Shown here: positions 8,172 to 17,175 of the stretch, in pieces
Layout: the number at the start of each line of letters is the position of its first letter
How positions within the stretch are numbered: position 1 is the stretch's first letter
Assembly: GCF_014640315.1 (NCBI RefSeq)
Contig: NZ_BMGS01000008.1
Coordinates: 124,001 to 188,000, forward strand
Origin: Hymenobacter glacieicola
GTDB lineage: Bacteria; Bacteroidota; Bacteroidia; Cytophagales; Hymenobacteraceae
Length of the DNA stretch: 64,000 bases
Direction: 5' to 3'
The notes under the pieces: generated by a model
Told to the model about the DNA's origin: nothing
Database searches by the model: none
What the model saw: the letters and a program-made list of their open reading frames with translations, nothing else
Position numbers and translations under genes: made by a program

Positions 8172-9524
8172 TTAATAGGAGGTAGGCAGGTTGCCCTGGG
8201 CGCGGAGCAGATCAACCTTGCTGCTGAGCACCTGGAATAGGGCGCTGTAGTAGTTGAGCTGGGCCGTGCGCAGGGTGGTCTGGGCCACAATTACATCGAG
8301 GTAGGTTTTGATGCCCTCCCGGTACTGCAGGTTCACTACCGAGTACACTTCCTTGGACAGGGCGAGGTTGCGCTGCCCAAACAGGTAGTCGGTGTAGTAG
8401 CCTTTGTACGTGGCCAGGGCCTGCTCAAACTCGGTGTTGATGCGGTTGCGGGTGGCCAGAATATCCTGGTCGATGCGCTGATCGGTGAGCCGCTCCCGCC
8501 GCAGGTTTTGCAGGCGCCGCATACCCTGGAAGATGGGCAAGCTCAGCTGCAAGCCGACAAAAGAGTTGGGGAAGCGCTGGCCATACAAGTCGCCGAAGTT
8601 GTTGTTCTGGAACACCGCGTTGTAGTTGCCAAAGGCCGACACAGCCGGCAGAAAGCCCCAGCGGTAGTAGCTAATCTGGGCCGACTGCAGGGCCTTCTGG
8701 GTCTGAAGCTGCTGAAACTCGATGCGGTTGGTGGGGTCCAGCGTTACGGTGGTATCCACGAAGGCATCCTGCATTAGCCGCAGCGTATCGTACTGCAGCG
8801 TGAGCGGCTGCTGGCCGGCTACCCCCATCAGCTCCCGCAGGTACGCCGACTTGCCCTTGATGGCTTCAATGGCCTGCTTGCGCGCCACAATAGAGTTGTT
8901 GAGCAGAATCTCGGCCTGCTTGTAGTCGGTTTTGTCCACGATGCCGGCGTCGTAGCGGGCGCGGGCATCCTGGAGGCTGCGCTGGAGCCGCAGAATGTCC
9001 TCGTTGAGCACATCCAACTGGCGCTGGGAAAGCAGCACGTCGTAAAAGGCCTTGCTCACATCCGTCACCACATCGATGCGCACGCCGGTGGTGTTCTGCT
9101 GGTAGAACTGGCGCGAAGGCCGGGCGCTGCGCAGGGCCAGCAGCACGTCGTTGTTGTACAGGGCCTGGGTGCCCGCCAACCCCACGGTAGAAGTGTTTTT
9201 CAGGCCGATTTGGCGCGGCACGCTTATGCCCTCCGCGTTGGGAAATACGGTGTAGGGCAGCTGGAAATAGTGCTGGCCGGTGGCATTCAGGTTGACTTGG
9301 GGTAGCCAGCCGGCCAGCCCGATGCGGATGGTAGCCTCGTTGGTTTCCTCATCGAGGCGGGCCTGCCGCAGCACCGGCTGGTTTTGCAGCGCGTACTGCA
9401 GGCACTGCTCCAGCGTTAGTTGGTTGCTGGGCGGCGGTGGCGTTGTGGGCTGAGCCTGAGCCCACGCGGGGGCAAGCAGGGTAAAGCTGAAAAGCAGCCG
9501 TAGCACCCGTTTTATGTGTTTCAT
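8172..9524 (-). CDS. TolC-family outer-membrane efflux channel
   Basis: A 450-residue outer-membrane factor. A signal peptide (MKHIKRVLRLLFSFTLLAPAWAQAQ) is followed by two tandem TolC halves. Each has a long alpha-helical coiled region (LTLEQCLQYALQNQPVLRQARLDEE at residue 35; ISYYRWGFLPAVSAFGNYN near 290) and beta-strand segments of the barrel. The internal motif ARYDAGIVDKTDYKQAE, repeated as YREGIKTYLDVIVAQTTL in the second half, is the usual pseudo-repeat. No lipobox is present, unlike OprM-type channels. It is the first gene of the channel-adaptor-permease set on the minus strand and would form the exit duct of the pump. The gap to the adaptor is about 230 bases and holds a palindromic repeat, so a separate promoter cannot be excluded. 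Confidence 0.94.
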   Translation of the reverse strand: MKHIKRVLRLLFSFTLLAPAWAQAQPTTPPPPSNQLTLEQCLQYALQNQPVLRQARLDEETNEATIRIGLAGWLPQVNLNATGQHYFQLPYTVFPNAEGISVPRQIGLKNTSTVGLAGTQALYNNDVLLALRSARPSRQFYQQNTTGVRIDVVTDVSKAFYDVLLSQRQLDVLNEDILRLQRSLQDARARYDAGIVDKTDYKQAEILLNNSIVARKQAIEAIKGKSAYLRELMGVAGQQPLTLQYDTLRLMQDAFVDTTVTLDPTNRIEFQQLQTQKALQSAQISYYRWGFLPAVSAFGNYNAVFQNNNFGDLYGQRFPNSFVGLQLSLPIFQGMRRLQNLRRERLTDQRIDQDILATRNRINTEFEQALATYKGYYTDYLFGQRNLALSKEVYSVVNLQYREGIKTYLDVIVAQTTLRTAQLNYYSALFQVLSSKVDLLRAQGNLPTSY

Positions 9525-9889
9525 ATCCTAGTAAAAGCAGCTACCACACCTGGTAGCTAAAGCACCACTGGCTACCCTCTGCATACCAGTCACTAGTTCC
9601 GACCTCAGGCGCAAGGACACGACCCGCTTTGCCCGCGCTGCCTGCTACGCCTGCTATTCGTGAAAAAAATAGGCTGGTTGGTGAGCCATTGTGGGCCCAG
9701 ACAGGAGCATTCAGGCCGAACAATATTCTTCCTGCAGATTCCAAGGCAGGTAAACCGGCTCTCGGCTCAAATGTTAGCGGCGGCGCAAAAGAAAGTTTGT
9801 CATCTGCTCCGTGGGTCCCTCTTCCGCACACCCCTGCGCCCAGGCCCGTCGGGCCAGGTCATTCTTCTTGCCTGGCGTCTGCCGGAGCT
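9525..9889. other. gene-free stretch with repeat-like text
   Basis: About 365 bases without a convincing gene. Short open frames here translate to words such as GLPALES and KAGKPALGS, which look like dispersed intergenic repeat sequence rather than protein. It contains phrases like GGCAGGTAAACCGGCTCTCG that recall GGACTACCAGCTCTTGCGA near 1191. No tRNA or clear hairpin terminator was found. Confidence 0.4.
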
Positions 9890-12337
9890 TTAGTCCAGCT
9901 CCGTGATGGTTACCAGCACGTTGGTATTGCGGCCGTGGTCGTCGGCACAGGAGATTTTGAGCGGCCCAGGTGTGGGCTGAAAAAATACCCGCTCGGTAGC
10001 CGCGGCGGCCCGTAGGAACTGGTCGTTCACGTACCAGTACACTTGCCGCACTTCGCTGGGGGTAGTGCAGCTGAGCAGTAGCTGTTGCTGTTCGCGGCGG
10101 TTGAGTACGTACTCGGTGTTGGGGGTAGGGGAGGTGATGCTGGGCGCCCGCTCGGCATCGGTACGCACTAGCTGGCACTGGGGGTTGTGCGGGGGCAGGC
10201 GGCGGTAGGCAATGCCCCGGGCCTCTTTATATGCCGCTACCTCGGGTAGGAGGTTGGGGTACAGCTCGCGCCGAAACCCCGCCGCCGGTGCGCAGGCCCG
10301 GCAGTAGGTGAAGCCGCCATCGGCAGAAACCAGTACTTCGCGCTGGTGCTGGCAGCGCTGTCCGTTGCTTACGCCGGGCAGGAAATAGTCGATTACCTGG
10401 TTTGGGCAGTTCTCGCCGGGCACCAGGCCGGTTTCGGCGCACACCAAGCGAAAATCCAGGGCAGCAGGCGGGGCAAACCAATCGTTGGGCGAGTTGTAGG
10501 CCAGGGCATTGAACAGGTCAAAAAGCAGGGGAGTGGCCACATCGGCTCCCGTGAGGGCCGGGCTGCCCTGGCCGCTGAAGTTGCCCACCCACACACCAAT
10601 GGTATACTCGCGGTTGTAGCCAATGCTCCAGGCGTCGCGGCGGCCGTAGCTGGTGCCGGTTTTCCAGGCCACCTTGGGCAGACGCAGGCTGCTGGCCGCA
10701 CCCAGCGGTAAATCGGGACGGGTAAGCTGGGCGAGGATGTCGGTAGTAAGGAAGGCCGCAGCGGGGGAAATGAGCTGCTGGCCGGCTGGCTCCCGGCGGG
10801 TGGCCTTATCCTCCCGGTTCCCCTCGGCGGAGAGGGAAAGGAGGGGGCCTGACGATTTTTTAGCGCTGGAAAAACTAGCAGTTAGTTTCTCCTTTACCTC
10901 CGGAGAGGGGGCTTGGGGGCAAGGCGTCGCGGCGGGCGGGGCTACTAACTGCAACCCCTCGTACCGCCCGCCCGCCGCCAGCGTCACGTACAGGTTTGTC
11001 AATTCCTCCAGCGAAGCCCCGCAGCCGCCCAGAATGCTGCTCAGGCCCAGGCGGGTGCGGTTGCGCGTCACACTCTGGAAGCCGGCCTGGTGGAGCTTGT
11101 CGGTGAAGGTGGGCACGCCCAGCTGATTGAGCACGCGCACGGCCGGAATGTTAAGCGAGTAAGCCAGGGCCCGTTCCAGCGTCACTTCGCCGTTGCAGTG
11201 CTTGTCGAAGTTCTCGGGGCGGTAGCCCTGGAAGTTGGTGGGCACATCGGGCAGTAGCAGTTTGGGCGTCACCAGGCCCCGGTCCATGGCCAGGGCGTAC
11301 AGAAACGGCTTGAGCGTGCTGCCCGGCGAGCGAACGGCCACTACCCCGTCGTTCTGGCCCTGGCTGCCGAAGTCGTGGAAATCCGCCGAGCCCACGTAGG
11401 CCTCTACCTGCCGGGTACGGTTGCTGACGACCAGCACGGCGGCCTGGGTAATGCCCAGCTCGTGGAGGCGACGCACGTAGTTACGGGTGAGGTCTTCGGC
11501 CTTGCTTTGCTTGCCGCGCTGCAAGCTGCTGCGGATAATGGCCTGGCGCGGAAACTGCCGTACCAGCCGGCGCGAGAGGTGCGGGGCCAGGGTGGGCGCG
11601 GCGTGGCGCTGCACGTCCAGGGGTTCCAGCAGCGCGTCCTCCACGTCCTGCCGCGGAAACAGGCCCGCCGCCCCGAAGCGCCGCAGCCACCGGTTCCGCT
11701 CCCGCAGCACGGCCGCGTTGTTCTGGCCCAATATCAGCCCGCGCGGGCGGTTCGGGATGATGGCCAGCGTTACGGTTTGAGCCAGGGAGAGGTAGTCGGG
11801 CGTTTGCTGGAAGTAGAGCAGGGCCGCCGACTTCACGCCTTCCACGTTGCCGCCGTAGGGCACCAGGTTCAGGTAAAGCTGCAGAATCTCGTCTTTGCTG
11901 TAGTGCAGTTCCAGCTGCGTGGCGCGCAGCATTTCCAGCAACTTATTGCCCAAGGTGCGCTCTTTGGGTTCCAGTAGCCGGGCCACCTGCATGGGTATGG
12001 TGCTGGCTCCCGTGGTGCGCCCCCGGCCAAACAGGTTGCGCCCCGCCGCCTGCACCAGAGCCACCGGGTTCACCCCAAAATGCCACCGAAACCACCGGTC
12101 TTCCTTCTCGATGATGGCCTTACGCAGCACCGGCGTGATTTCGCGCAGCTCCGTTTTCATCCGCCACTTCTGGGTGGGGTTAAGGTAGGCGTGCAGCACC
12201 GAGCCATCGGCGGCCAGTACCAGGGGCGAGTACTGCGGGGCAGAAGGCAGCGGAAATGCCAGATCGAGGCCGGTGAAGAGCACCAGCAGCACTACCCCCA
12301 AAGCTCCCAGACTACGCAAGACAACACGCCGGTTCAT
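9890..12337 (-). CDS. pbpC: penicillin-binding protein 1C
   Basis: An 815-residue bifunctional class A penicillin-binding protein of the PBP1C type, slightly longer than the E. coli protein. ATG at 12337 (MNRRVVLRSLG) leads into a signal anchor (residues 9-27). The transglycosylase (GT51) domain shows EKEDRWFRWHFGVNP, with the catalytic Glu, and GASTIPMQVARLL. The transpeptidase domain has SPGSTLKPF (active Ser, SxxK), YSLNIPAV (SxN) and WKTGTSYGRRDAW (KTG). The C-terminal 90 residues form the BiPBP_C beta domain (RAPSITSPTPNTEYVL). Oddity: about 45 residues between APPAAT and QLISPAAAF (10800-10935) are a low-complexity, in-frame insert encoded by a hairpin-forming repeat. PBP1C genes usually neighbour an alpha-2-macroglobulin gene; that partner is 5 kb away here. 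Confidence 0.95.
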   Translation of the reverse strand: MNRRVVLRSLGALGVVLLVLFTGLDLAFPLPSAPQYSPLVLAADGSVLHAYLNPTQKWRMKTELREITPVLRKAIIEKEDRWFRWHFGVNPVALVQAAGRNLFGRGRTTGASTIPMQVARLLEPKERTLGNKLLEMLRATQLELHYSKDEILQLYLNLVPYGGNVEGVKSAALLYFQQTPDYLSLAQTVTLAIIPNRPRGLILGQNNAAVLRERNRWLRRFGAAGLFPRQDVEDALLEPLDVQRHAAPTLAPHLSRRLVRQFPRQAIIRSSLQRGKQSKAEDLTRNYVRRLHELGITQAAVLVVSNRTRQVEAYVGSADFHDFGSQGQNDGVVAVRSPGSTLKPFLYALAMDRGLVTPKLLLPDVPTNFQGYRPENFDKHCNGEVTLERALAYSLNIPAVRVLNQLGVPTFTDKLHQAGFQSVTRNRTRLGLSSILGGCGASLEELTNLYVTLAAGGRYEGLQLVAPPAATPCPQAPSPEVKEKLTASFSSAKKSSGPLLSLSAEGNREDKATRREPAGQQLISPAAAFLTTDILAQLTRPDLPLGAASSLRLPKVAWKTGTSYGRRDAWSIGYNREYTIGVWVGNFSGQGSPALTGADVATPLLFDLFNALAYNSPNDWFAPPAALDFRLVCAETGLVPGENCPNQVIDYFLPGVSNGQRCQHQREVLVSADGGFTYCRACAPAAGFRRELYPNLLPEVAAYKEARGIAYRRLPPHNPQCQLVRTDAERAPSITSPTPNTEYVLNRREQQQLLLSCTTPSEVRQVYWYVNDQFLRAAAATERVFFQPTPGPLKISCADDHGRNTNVLVTITELD

Positions 12338-12342
12338 GGCCT

Positions 12343-12350
12343 CAAATATA
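12343..12350 (-). promoter_or_regulatory. Bacteroidota-type -7 box of pbpC
   Basis: On the minus strand TATATTTG matches TAnnTTTG and is followed after only five bases (AGGCC) by the ATG at 12337. Transcription would start at or next to the start codon, giving a leaderless or nearly leaderless message. No good TTG -33 box was found. Confidence 0.5.
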
Positions 12351-12359
12351 CCGGCCACC

Positions 12360-12683
12360 AGATGATTCCACTGCCTGGTCGGGGGCGGTTATGACCTACC
12401 CGGGCTGTGAATCTGCTTTACTGCTGAGTTTTAAGATAATAGCTCATTTGTTGCGTAAATGGCGAAGAATGAATGATATAGCTAATAATTTGATAGATAA
12501 CGGGGTGTATAGTTGAAATAATTTCAAAAAAGGTAAATCTGCATATTGCCGTTGCGCGTAAGTAATCGTGACTGTGCAGCAGGAGTAGCAACAGTCGTGG
12601 GTTGTAGCTGGCCACTCGCTCACTGATAAGTACACTTCGCTGCCGTCGTCGTCCTAATCCTTTCCCTATTTCACAACCTTTAC
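12360..12683. other. AT-rich divergent intergenic region between pbpC and the S8 protease gene
   Basis: About 320 bases with visibly higher AT content than the flanks (12430-12560), no convincing gene and no strong hairpin. It must hold the promoter of the protease gene and possibly upstream control for pbpC, but no clean TTG/TAnnTTTG pair was recognised for the protease. Confidence 0.5.
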
Positions 12684-15431
12684 ATGAAAAGCAAATTTAT
12701 TCTCACGCTGGCGCTGGCGGGCGCTAGCATCAGCGTGTCGTTTGGGCAAGCCACCGTTGACCCCGAGTTGCGGAAGGCGTTGAGCACCAACCCAACGGCT
12801 CAGGTAATTGTCACTTTTAAGGGCAACGGGGCGCCTGGCCTGGCGCAACTAGGGTTGTTGCAGCGGCTGGGCATTACGCGCGGTATTACGCTGCGGGCCC
12901 TGCCAGTAGCCGGCATTATGGCTACCGCGGCGCAGGTAAATGCGCTGGCCCAGAATCCGGAAGTTCGCTCCCTTTACATCAACAAGCGGCTCGACTATTA
13001 CAATTTCGACGATACGCACCTGACGGGCGTCAAGCGCCTGCGCACCGATCAGCAGATGACGGCCCGCAACGGCGGCCTGCCGGTTTCGGGTAAGGGCGTG
13101 GGGGTGCTCATCAACGACAGTGGCGTGGATGGCACCCACGAGGACATCAAGTTTGGCTCTCACCTGGTGCAGAACACGCTGGGCTCCACCAACCTGAACT
13201 CGCTTAGCGCCCTGTTGCCGGTAACGTACCTTGAAGGCGTGCCGAACACGGATACCAACTCGGGGCACGGTACCCACTGCGCCGGCACGGTAGGCGGCAC
13301 CGGGGCCCGCTCCGGCGGGAAGTACGAAGGGGTAGCGCCCGGCGCCTCGTTGCTGGGCTACGGCTCCGGCGGCGCCCTGCTGGTGCTCGATGCTATTGGC
13401 GGCTTTGATTACGCCCTTACCCACCAGTTTCAGTATAACATTCGGGTGATTAGCAACTCCTTCGGGAGCAGCGGCGACTTCGACCCCAACGACCCGATGA
13501 ACGTGGCCACCAAAAAGTGCTACGACCGGGGCATGGTAGTCGTATTCGCGGCTGGTAACGAAGGCCCCGGCGCCGATACGCACAACCCCTACGCCATTGC
13601 GCCCTGGACTATATCGGTGGGCGCCGGTGACCGGAACGGGCTGCTGGCTGATTTCTCCTCGCGCGGCGTGCGGGGTGAGCAGGGCACATTTACCGTAGAC
13701 GGCGAAACCTGGACCTATAAGAACGAACCCGCACTGGTAGCGCCCGGTGTAGATGTGGTTTCGACCCGTGCCATTGCCCCGGTATCGTCGTTGGGTGCCC
13801 AGCAGGACGTGGAAGTGCTGCAGCCCGGCGAGGTTCCGTTTTACACTCACAGCAGCGGCACTTCTATGGCTACGCCCCACGTAGCCGGCATTGTGGCCTT
13901 GTTGCTGGAAGCCAAGCCAACGCTGAACCCGGCCCAGGTGAAGGAGCTGTTGCAGAGAACGGCAACCAACATGCCCGGCCGCGAGTCGTGGGAGGTGGGA
14001 GCTGGCTACGTAAACGCCTACGCCGCCGTAGATCAGGCGTTCCGCTCCACCACGTACGGCTCCACGGTTAACGCCAGCCGCCGCTTTAACAGCAGCGTGA
14101 ATGCGCAAACCACTACGGTGCCCTTTACCATTAACTACAACCCCGCGCTGGCCGCCGGCAACCAGTTTACCTTCCCGGTAAGCGCCGGCACCAATAGCCT
14201 GGAGGTGAAAATTTCCTCCCGGGGCCTGTTGGGTGAAACCGGTAACCCCACCAACCTCATCCTGATTGACCCCAACGGGACGCAGTACCGCTCCGGTACT
14301 CCCGTGACGTTCACGCTCACCACGGACCGCAGCGTGGCAGTGGCCGCGCCGGTAGCCGGCACCTGGACGCTGAAAGTGGACGGCCTGCAGGGAGTAGCCC
14401 TACCCGAAACTGTTACCGGCAACATTTCCGTGCTCACGGCCGCCGGCACCACCAACCTCACCGACATTGTAGGCCATCCGGCCGAGGCCTCCATCAAGCT
14501 GGCCGTAACCAACCGCCTGGTTGATGGCCTGAGCAATGGCTTTCGTCCTGATGCCCCGCTTACCCGCATTCAGCTAGCCGATTACCTGCTCATGGGCCAG
14601 GGTATCCGGCAGTTGCTGCCCTTCAGCGGCGCCCGTTCCTTTTCCGATGTTTCCTCGGCCGCCGAAGTACTCCTGACAGAATCGGTAGTGGCGAAAGGCG
14701 CGGCCCAGCGCGACCGGTTTCACCAGGCTAGCGGTGTGATGCTGCCCACGGCCGCCGGTACCTTCTCGCCTAGTGGCCTCGTAAACCGCGCTTCGCTGGC
14801 CTATTCGCTGGTGCAAAGCCTGGGCTTCGAGCAGCAGGCCCTGGCCCGCAACAGCCAGCCCCTGACGGTGCAGGTAAACGGGCAAACCATTCCGGTGGAA
14901 GATGCCGCCAGCATTCCGGCCGCCCTGAAAGGTTACGTCAGCATTGCCCTGGAGCTGAACCTGATCAATGCCTACTACTCCGTGAAGCAAGGCCCTTACG
15001 ACCTGCAGCCTACCCTGCACGCTACGTTCAAGCCTAGCCAGAATGTTAGCCGGGCTGATTTTGCCGTCATCGTGAGCCGCACCTTCCCGCAGTACGACGC
15101 TGTAACCCAGCCCAGTGCTACCAGCACCAGCGCCGTTACGGCCGCCACCGCTGCCCCGGCTACTGCCGACCTGCTGGACCGCAGCACCGTAGCGTATCCG
15201 AACCCGTTCACTGGCGCAACTACCATCAGCTACCACTTGGCCCAACCCGGCCCGGTGAGTGTGGAGGTGTACAATACGCTGGGCGTGAAAGTGCGCACCC
15301 TGGTAGCCGGCACCGAGGAAGCTGGTTTGCACCAAGTGCGCTTCGAGGCCCAGGAGCTGGCGCGGGGTACCTACCTGTTCAAAGTGAAAAGCGGCGCGGC
15401 CGTCACCACACAACGCCTCGTCTTGCAATAA
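12684..15431 (+). CDS. S8 (subtilisin-like) peptidase with T9SS C-terminal sorting domain
   Basis: A 915-residue exported serine protease. Domains in order: signal peptide 1-22 (ending FGQA); I9-like propeptide about 25-105 (AQVIVTFKGNGAPG, ITLRALPVAGIMATA); and a subtilase catalytic domain about 125-455 with the triad Asp145 (LINDSGVDGTHED), His195 (GHGTHCAG) and Ser394 (GTSMATPHVAG). A beta-sandwich follows at about 470-590, then two SLH-like segments (about 595-640, VDGLSNGFRPDAPLTRIQLAD; about 750-800, FKPSQNVSRADFAVIVS) and a type A T9SS sorting domain at about 835-915 (VAYPNPFTGATTISYHL ... GTYLFKVKSG). It should be secreted by the type IX system and either attached to the surface or released. 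It is transcribed divergently from pbpC and followed by a strong terminator. Substrate unknown; extracellular protein degradation is likely. Confidence 0.94.
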   Translation: MKSKFILTLALAGASISVSFGQATVDPELRKALSTNPTAQVIVTFKGNGAPGLAQLGLLQRLGITRGITLRALPVAGIMATAAQVNALAQNPEVRSLYINKRLDYYNFDDTHLTGVKRLRTDQQMTARNGGLPVSGKGVGVLINDSGVDGTHEDIKFGSHLVQNTLGSTNLNSLSALLPVTYLEGVPNTDTNSGHGTHCAGTVGGTGARSGGKYEGVAPGASLLGYGSGGALLVLDAIGGFDYALTHQFQYNIRVISNSFGSSGDFDPNDPMNVATKKCYDRGMVVVFAAGNEGPGADTHNPYAIAPWTISVGAGDRNGLLADFSSRGVRGEQGTFTVDGETWTYKNEPALVAPGVDVVSTRAIAPVSSLGAQQDVEVLQPGEVPFYTHSSGTSMATPHVAGIVALLLEAKPTLNPAQVKELLQRTATNMPGRESWEVGAGYVNAYAAVDQAFRSTTYGSTVNASRRFNSSVNAQTTTVPFTINYNPALAAGNQFTFPVSAGTNSLEVKISSRGLLGETGNPTNLILIDPNGTQYRSGTPVTFTLTTDRSVAVAAPVAGTWTLKVDGLQGVALPETVTGNISVLTAAGTTNLTDIVGHPAEASIKLAVTNRLVDGLSNGFRPDAPLTRIQLADYLLMGQGIRQLLPFSGARSFSDVSSAAEVLLTESVVAKGAAQRDRFHQASGVMLPTAAGTFSPSGLVNRASLAYSLVQSLGFEQQALARNSQPLTVQVNGQTIPVEDAASIPAALKGYVSIALELNLINAYYSVKQGPYDLQPTLHATFKPSQNVSRADFAVIVSRTFPQYDAVTQPSATSTSAVTAATAAPATADLLDRSTVAYPNPFTGATTISYHLAQPGPVSVEVYNTLGVKVRTLVAGTEEAGLHQVRFEAQELARGTYLFKVKSGAAVTTQRLVLQ

Positions 15432-15454
15432 GTCAGGTTTATCTGGCAATCAAC

Positions 15455-15488
15455 AAAAGGGGCCTGCTCAATCGAGCAGGCCCCTTTT
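15455..15488. terminator. bidirectional intrinsic terminator
   Basis: Perfect 15-bp inverted repeat (AAAAGGGGCCTGCTC / GAGCAGGCCCCTTTT) with a four-base loop, between the convergent protease and chagasin-like genes. Confidence 0.92.
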
Positions 15489-15533
15489 TCGTTGAAGCAA
15501 CTTTGGTAGCTGCGGGGGCATGCTACCTTTTGG

Positions 15534-16307
15534 TTATCTAGGCGGCTCGGGCACTTCCACTTCCAGCTCAAAGTCGCGCTTGGGCGGGGCTTCGTTATTG
15601 GAAGCGTTTCGGTAGAGGAAGCGCAGCGTGGTTTTGCCGGGGTTCAGCGCCTGAAATTGAAACGTTACGTCTTCTTCGCTGCCGGCTTTGGCCTTTTTCT
15701 TCGGCTTCTTTCCGGCCTGAGCGGGCGGAGGCGTCACGAGCTGTATCACGTTATCGGTTATGGGCATTACCTCCCATTGGTACTGGGCGCCGGCGGTGTT
15801 ATCGAGCCGAATCTGCAGCTGGTCACCTTTGTTTACTTTCACGCGGCTGTGGTTGCCGTACTCCGTGACGTTCACGTTTTTGGCTACCCCGGGCTTGTCG
15901 ATGGTCACAAACACGTGAAAGAAGCCGCCCAGCGTAGAGTAGCCCGTGCCCGGTTGCGCCGAAACCAGGGCCAGATCCAGGCCCCCGGTGCCGGTAGCCT
16001 GAAAGTGAATTTCAAACGTGGCCGGTGCCCCCGGCACGCCGCTGCTGATACCCGGCAAGCTGTGCACGGTAGTTGGCGTCAGCTGGCCCGGATACGTCTG
16101 CGTCAGGCGCCACCCGAAGCGCGGCGAAATAGTCGGCAGCCGGATTATCAGCTGGTCGCCCACGTTCAGCTGCACCTGCTTGCCGTTGTCGTTGGCCGTG
16201 AGCGTGACGATGTCGGCGCGGGCGGGAGTGGCTAAGCCAAGCCCACCGCATACCAGAAGCAATACCGCCATTAGGCGCCAGGAGAGGGAGAAGTAGGCCA
16301 GTTTCAT
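15534..16307 (-). CDS. double chagasin-like (I42) exported protein
   Basis: A 257-residue protein with a signal peptide (through about residue 31, ATPARA). It holds two copies of a chagasin-type immunoglobulin-like domain. Copy 1 (about 33-130) reads VTLTANDNGKQVQLNVGDQLIIRLP then FGWRLTQ. Copy 2 (about 143-250) reads VTEYGNHSRVKVNKGDQLQIRLDN then YQWEVMP. The pattern G..v.l..GD.L.i.L....G..W is the signature of inhibitor family I42, which blocks papain-like cysteine proteases with three loops. The second copy has a Lys/Pro-rich insert (AGKKPKKKAKAGSEED). Whether both copies keep inhibitory loops cannot be decided by eye. It is convergent with the S8 protease gene. An inhibitor or beta-sandwich adhesion role are both possible. 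Confidence 0.65.
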   Translation of the reverse strand: MKLAYFSLSWRLMAVLLLVCGGLGLATPARADIVTLTANDNGKQVQLNVGDQLIIRLPTISPRFGWRLTQTYPGQLTPTTVHSLPGISSGVPGAPATFEIHFQATGTGGLDLALVSAQPGTGYSTLGGFFHVFVTIDKPGVAKNVNVTEYGNHSRVKVNKGDQLQIRLDNTAGAQYQWEVMPITDNVIQLVTPPPAQAGKKPKKKAKAGSEEDVTFQFQALNPGKTTLRFLYRNASNNEAPPKRDFELEVEVPEPPR

Positions 16308-16428
16308 AGCGCGGCGCTAGAAGTAGAGTGGATAAACAGCAACGCAGCCGGCCGCTTAGAAAGCGCCGGCTGCGGTAGAAACTCTACGGATGTAAGGGTA
16401 AAAAGCTGCAGCTGAGCTTTCCAGGACG

Positions 16429-16605
16429 TAGAGACGCAATAGTTGGAGTCTCGTCGTTGGTGATGTTGTGTGCTAGGTATCGGTTCTAGGCTAGTCGTTC
16501 AACGACGAGACGCAATAGTCAGAGTCTCGTCGTTGGTGATGTTGTTTTATAGCGCGTGGTATGGGTCGTTCAACGACGAGACGCAAAATATTGCGTCTCT
16601 ACACC
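16429..16605. repeat. left RAYT-flanking palindromic repeat (BIME-like, two modules)
   Basis: A run of REP-like words: GTAGAGACGCAATAG, GAGTCTCGTCGTTGGTGATG, TCGTTCAACGACGAGACGCA and TTGCGTCTCTACACC. Two tandem modules are visible; the second (about 16508-16605) is a near copy, in inverted orientation, of 17176-17277 on the other side of the transposase gene. Its right end is 1 base from the transposase stop codon. Confidence 0.92.
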
Positions 16606-16606
16606 G

Positions 16607-17155
16607 TTAGCGAAACACTCCGTCTGGTTTGCCTTGGTCGGCAGTCCACTGAGAAGGATTGTTTGCGATGTAACGCCGGGCTTTTTCCAGCTCAGCTTCA
16701 TTCCGAATTACCCGATCAAAATAGCCGGCCTGCCACGCAAAAGGCCATTGGTTACGGGTTGCCCAGGACTTCACCCCGACTTTAAAGCCCCGCACCACAG
16801 ACGCCAGGTTCTGGCTTTGCGGCCCAAACGTGTTCTGGCTGGGTGAAGCGGTAGTGGGCCTGTGAAAGAAGATGATACCATGAATATGGTCAGGCATTAC
16901 CACGAATACATCAGGAACAGCAAATGGAAAATGCTGAGGTATTGCTTTCCAACATTCCAGCGCCACCAAGCCTACCTGAGTAGGTAGCAATACCGCTTCT
17001 TCGCCAGGTAATACCCCTTCCTGTATCTGGCCAAAATAATGATGACGGTTTTGCGTGCAGATAGTAATGAAATATACCCCATTCTGGCTGTAATCGTAGC
17101 CCCGCCAGCGAGTTGACGCAACGCGGTATTTGTCCTGATACAATCCGTTATCCAT
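16607..17155 (-). CDS. REP-associated tyrosine transposase (RAYT, Y1/HUH family)
   Basis: A 182-residue single-strand DNA transposase of the IS200/IS605 TnpA-REP clade, domesticated enzymes that process and spread REP palindromes. ATG at 17155 (MDNGLYQDKYRVAS) is preferred, since the upstream codons fall inside the repeat. Features: YDYSQNGVYFITICTQNRHHYFG near the start; the HUH metal site in VVMPDHIHGIIFF (His-Ile-His); and the catalytic Tyr region AGYFDRVIRNEAELEKARRYI followed by NNPSQW. All expected motifs are present, so the enzyme looks intact. It lies precisely between two inverted ~100-bp repeats (16429-16605 and 17176-17277), as expected for its own REP substrate. Its stop codon directly abuts the left repeat. 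Confidence 0.93.
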   Translation of the reverse strand: MDNGLYQDKYRVASTRWRGYDYSQNGVYFITICTQNRHHYFGQIQEGVLPGEEAVLLPTQVGLVALECWKAIPQHFPFAVPDVFVVMPDHIHGIIFFHRPTTASPSQNTFGPQSQNLASVVRGFKVGVKSWATRNQWPFAWQAGYFDRVIRNEAELEKARRYIANNPSQWTADQGKPDGVFR

Positions 17156-17175
17156 GTTATATAATTTGTATAAAT

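Noticed and set aside
9541-9831. A 96-codon minus-strand frame after the TolC-like gene
   Set aside because: Its translation (GLPALESAG, SPTSLFFSRIAG) reads like intergenic repeat DNA and shows no domain or plausible start.
12418-12635. Short AT-rich frames between pbpC and the S8 protease gene
   Set aside because: They overlap each other in different frames, lack recognisable sequence and occupy the region needed for promoters.
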